Of a stretch of 5,643 nt of DNA, positions 4,829 to 5,643 are shown one piece after another. The notes under the pieces are model-generated. The model saw only the letters and a program-made list of their open reading frames with translations, did no database searches and was not told the DNA's origin. The DNA lies in contig JACZVB010000119.1 in assembly GCA_022572865.1 (NCBI GenBank), positions 1 through 5,643 on the forward strand, read 5' to 3'. The DNA comes from Chloroflexota bacterium (lineage in GTDB: Bacteria; Chloroflexota; Dehalococcoidia; Plut-88900). The position numbers and the translations under genes are program-made. How positions within the stretch are numbered: position 1 is the first letter of the stretch; every line of letters begins with the position of its first letter.

Positions 4829-4872
4829 GCAATTGGGGGAGCAGACTGTTGCTAGTCGGCTTCCCCAATTGC
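4829..4872. repeat. Long inverted repeat between SIMPL gene and dcd
   Basis: GCAATTGGGGGAGC (4829-4842) pairs with GCTTCCCCAATTGC (4859-4872) over 14 positions with one G-U pair. After an A-G mismatch, GACT (4844-4847) pairs with AGTC (4854-4857) around a six-base loop. It begins 22 bp after the SIMPL stop, so it may act as its terminator, but neither strand shows a U-tract after it (TAAAATGG on plus; AAGGAAGG on minus). It also overlaps a promoter-like pair for dcd, so an operator or processing hairpin is equally possible. Confidence 0.65.
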
Positions 4873-4878
4873 TAAAAT
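4849..4878 (+). promoter_or_regulatory. Possible dcd promoter overlapping the dyad
   Basis: TTGCTA (4849-4854, four of six) and TAAAAT (4873-4878, five of six) are 18 bp apart. The -35 falls in the loop of the inverted repeat and the whole spacer in its right arm, with the -10 abutting the repeat. Transcription would begin near 4885, ahead of both possible dcd starts. Confidence 0.5.
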
Positions 4879-4935
4879 GGCATACTAGAGGCCTCGAGGA
4901 TGATTCTATGGCCTTCGAAGATAGGTGGTTCAAAC

Positions 4936-5526
4936 GTGGTACTGAGCGATAAGACGATAAAGGAAGAGATAGCCAGGAAGCGGATCATCATCGATCCGTT
5001 AGATGTGCGGGACATCCAACCGGCAAGCGTTGATGTGCACCTGGATAATAAGATCCTGGTCTTTCGGAATTCTCGAAAGCCGTACATTGACATCCGGCAG
5101 GATACAACTGACCTGACTGAGCTCCAGATAATAGAGGATGACCAGCCTTTTATTCTTCATCCCGGGGAGTTCGTCCTGGCCAGCACCCTGGAGAACATAC
5201 AGGTCCCTGACGATATCGTTGGCCGTTTGGAGGGCAAGAGCTCTCTGGGGCGGATCGGGCTACTGATACACTCCACGGCCGGGTATGTAGACCCGGGGTG
5301 GAAAGGTCATCTGACCCTGGAGCTGAGCAACGTAGCTAACCTCCCCGTCACCCTGTACTCCGGCATGAAGATAGGGCAGATCTCCTTTCTCCGCCTATCC
5401 AGCCCTGCCGATAACATCTACGGTTCTAAGAACCTTGGGAGTAAGTATCAGGGTCAGACCGGGCCCACGGCCAGCCGAATTCACAGGGACTTTCAGGGGA
5501 ACTCCCAGGGAGAGGAAAGAGATTAA
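4936..5526 (+). CDS. dcd: dCTP deaminase, possibly bifunctional dCTP deaminase/dUTPase
   Basis: Dcd deaminates dCTP to dUTP; bifunctional members (Methanocaldococcus, Mycobacterium tuberculosis) also hydrolyse it to dUMP for dTMP synthesis. The 196-residue product has VLSDKTIKEEI at the N terminus, IQPASVDVHL, FILHPGEFVLAST and the core EGKSSLGRIGLLIHSTAGYVDPGW. It continues HLTLELSNVANLPVTLYSGMKIGQ and ends with GSKYQGQTGPTASR. Ser102, Arg106 and Glu129 match the E. coli Ser111, Arg115 and Glu138 by memory alignment. The HSTAG/SNVANLP pattern resembles the mycobacterial bifunctional form. GTG 4936 is chosen because AGGTGG (4923-4928) lies seven bases ahead and the family starts at VLSD. ATG 4900 would add 12 atypical residues. 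The last ~12 residues (GNSQGEERD) extend slightly past the usual end. Confidence 0.93.
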   Translation: MVLSDKTIKEEIARKRIIIDPLDVRDIQPASVDVHLDNKILVFRNSRKPYIDIRQDTTDLTELQIIEDDQPFILHPGEFVLASTLENIQVPDDIVGRLEGKSSLGRIGLLIHSTAGYVDPGWKGHLTLELSNVANLPVTLYSGMKIGQISFLRLSSPADNIYGSKNLGSKYQGQTGPTASRIHRDFQGNSQGEERD

Positions 5527-5549
5527 GAATCTATGAGAACCGTGACACC

Positions 5550-5566
5550 CTTATCGATAAGTTTTT
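5550..5566 (+). terminator. Weak terminator-like palindrome after dcd
   Basis: CTTATCGATAAG (5550-5561) is a perfect 12-bp palindrome followed at once by TTTTT (5562-5566), 24 bp after the dcd stop. The stem can only be four or five A/T-rich pairs with a tiny loop, so it would be a weak terminator. It could equally be a short protein site. Confidence 0.3.
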
Positions 5567-5608
5567 GTTAGAAGGTCTAAGGCTCTCACCTCGGTCCCTG
5601 GCACTATC

Positions 5609-5643
5609 ATGAACTATATGGAGTACTCCCTCTCTCTGGCGCG
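5609..5643 (+). CDS. Start of a gene cut by the window edge, perhaps ribD
   Basis: ATG 5609 opens a frame reading MNYMEYSLSLAR that remains open to the last base; a second ATG at 5618 would give MEYSLSLAR. The pattern YMxxALxLAR is typical of the first helix of RibD (pyrimidine deaminase/reductase of riboflavin synthesis), just before its SPNPxVG motif, which would fall beyond the window. Only a dozen residues are visible, so the name is a guess. No Shine-Dalgarno site is evident, and 5567-5608 shows no FMN riboswitch. Confidence 0.4.
   Translation, partial: MNYMEYSLSLA

Noticed and set aside
5567..5608. FMN riboswitch ahead of a possible ribD
   Set aside because: The space is only about 40 bases and none of the conserved RFN-element segments is visible.
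1..5643. CRISPR array, insertion sequence, toxin-antitoxin or defence genes
   Set aside because: No regularly spaced repeats, transposase motifs, terminal inverted repeats or recognisable defence proteins were seen on either strand.

Overview
The window reads as a bacterial chromosome segment of moderate to high G+C with ordinary housekeeping genes. Protein signatures (a Dcd with an HSTAG/DPGW core and a KYQGQ tail, a SIMPL-domain lipoprotein, and signal peptidase I next to a Thermus-type orotate phosphoribosyltransferase) suggest Chloroflexota, perhaps Dehalococcoidia. That placement rests on memory of the families, not on a search. Sigma-70-like promoters and strong Shine-Dalgarno sites (AAGGAGG) are clear in several places.

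Layout. Positions 1-190 hold a minus-strand tRNA-Lys(TTT) with encoded CCA, a good promoter and a hairpin-plus-U-tract terminator. The first ~40 bases may be the tail of an unidentified plus-strand gene. Positions 420-905 encode an orphan five-helix membrane protein. From about 2270 down to 1158 a minus-strand cassette of three small soluble proteins follows a TTGACA-type promoter: a conserved ~102-residue protein, an unrecognised 86-residue protein whose upstream frame holds an in-frame TGA, and a DUF1330 protein. Positions 906-1157 hold no firm gene, only a 33-codon ORF and an imperfect hairpin.

Positions 3809-2313 are a second minus-strand unit. It runs from an ATGACA-N17-TATAAT promoter through lepB (signal peptidase I) and pyrE (UMP synthesis) to a 54-codon GTG-start ORF. 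Divergent from lepB, on the plus strand, lies a SIMPL/DUF541 lipoprotein gene (3976-4806). Next come a long inverted repeat overlapping a promoter, then dcd (dCTP deaminase, possibly bifunctional with dUTPase; GTG start at 4936). At the right edge is the first dozen codons of another gene that may be ribD.

Two genes belong to pyrimidine nucleotide metabolism: pyrE makes OMP, the UMP precursor, and dcd feeds dUMP/dTMP. LepB and the SIMPL lipoprotein act at the cell envelope. I found no convincing undescribed multi-gene system. The points most worth a second look are the in-frame TGA in the small-protein cassette, the leader ORF with a 12-bp tandem repeat, the two long dyads beside promoters, and the small ORFs around pyrE.
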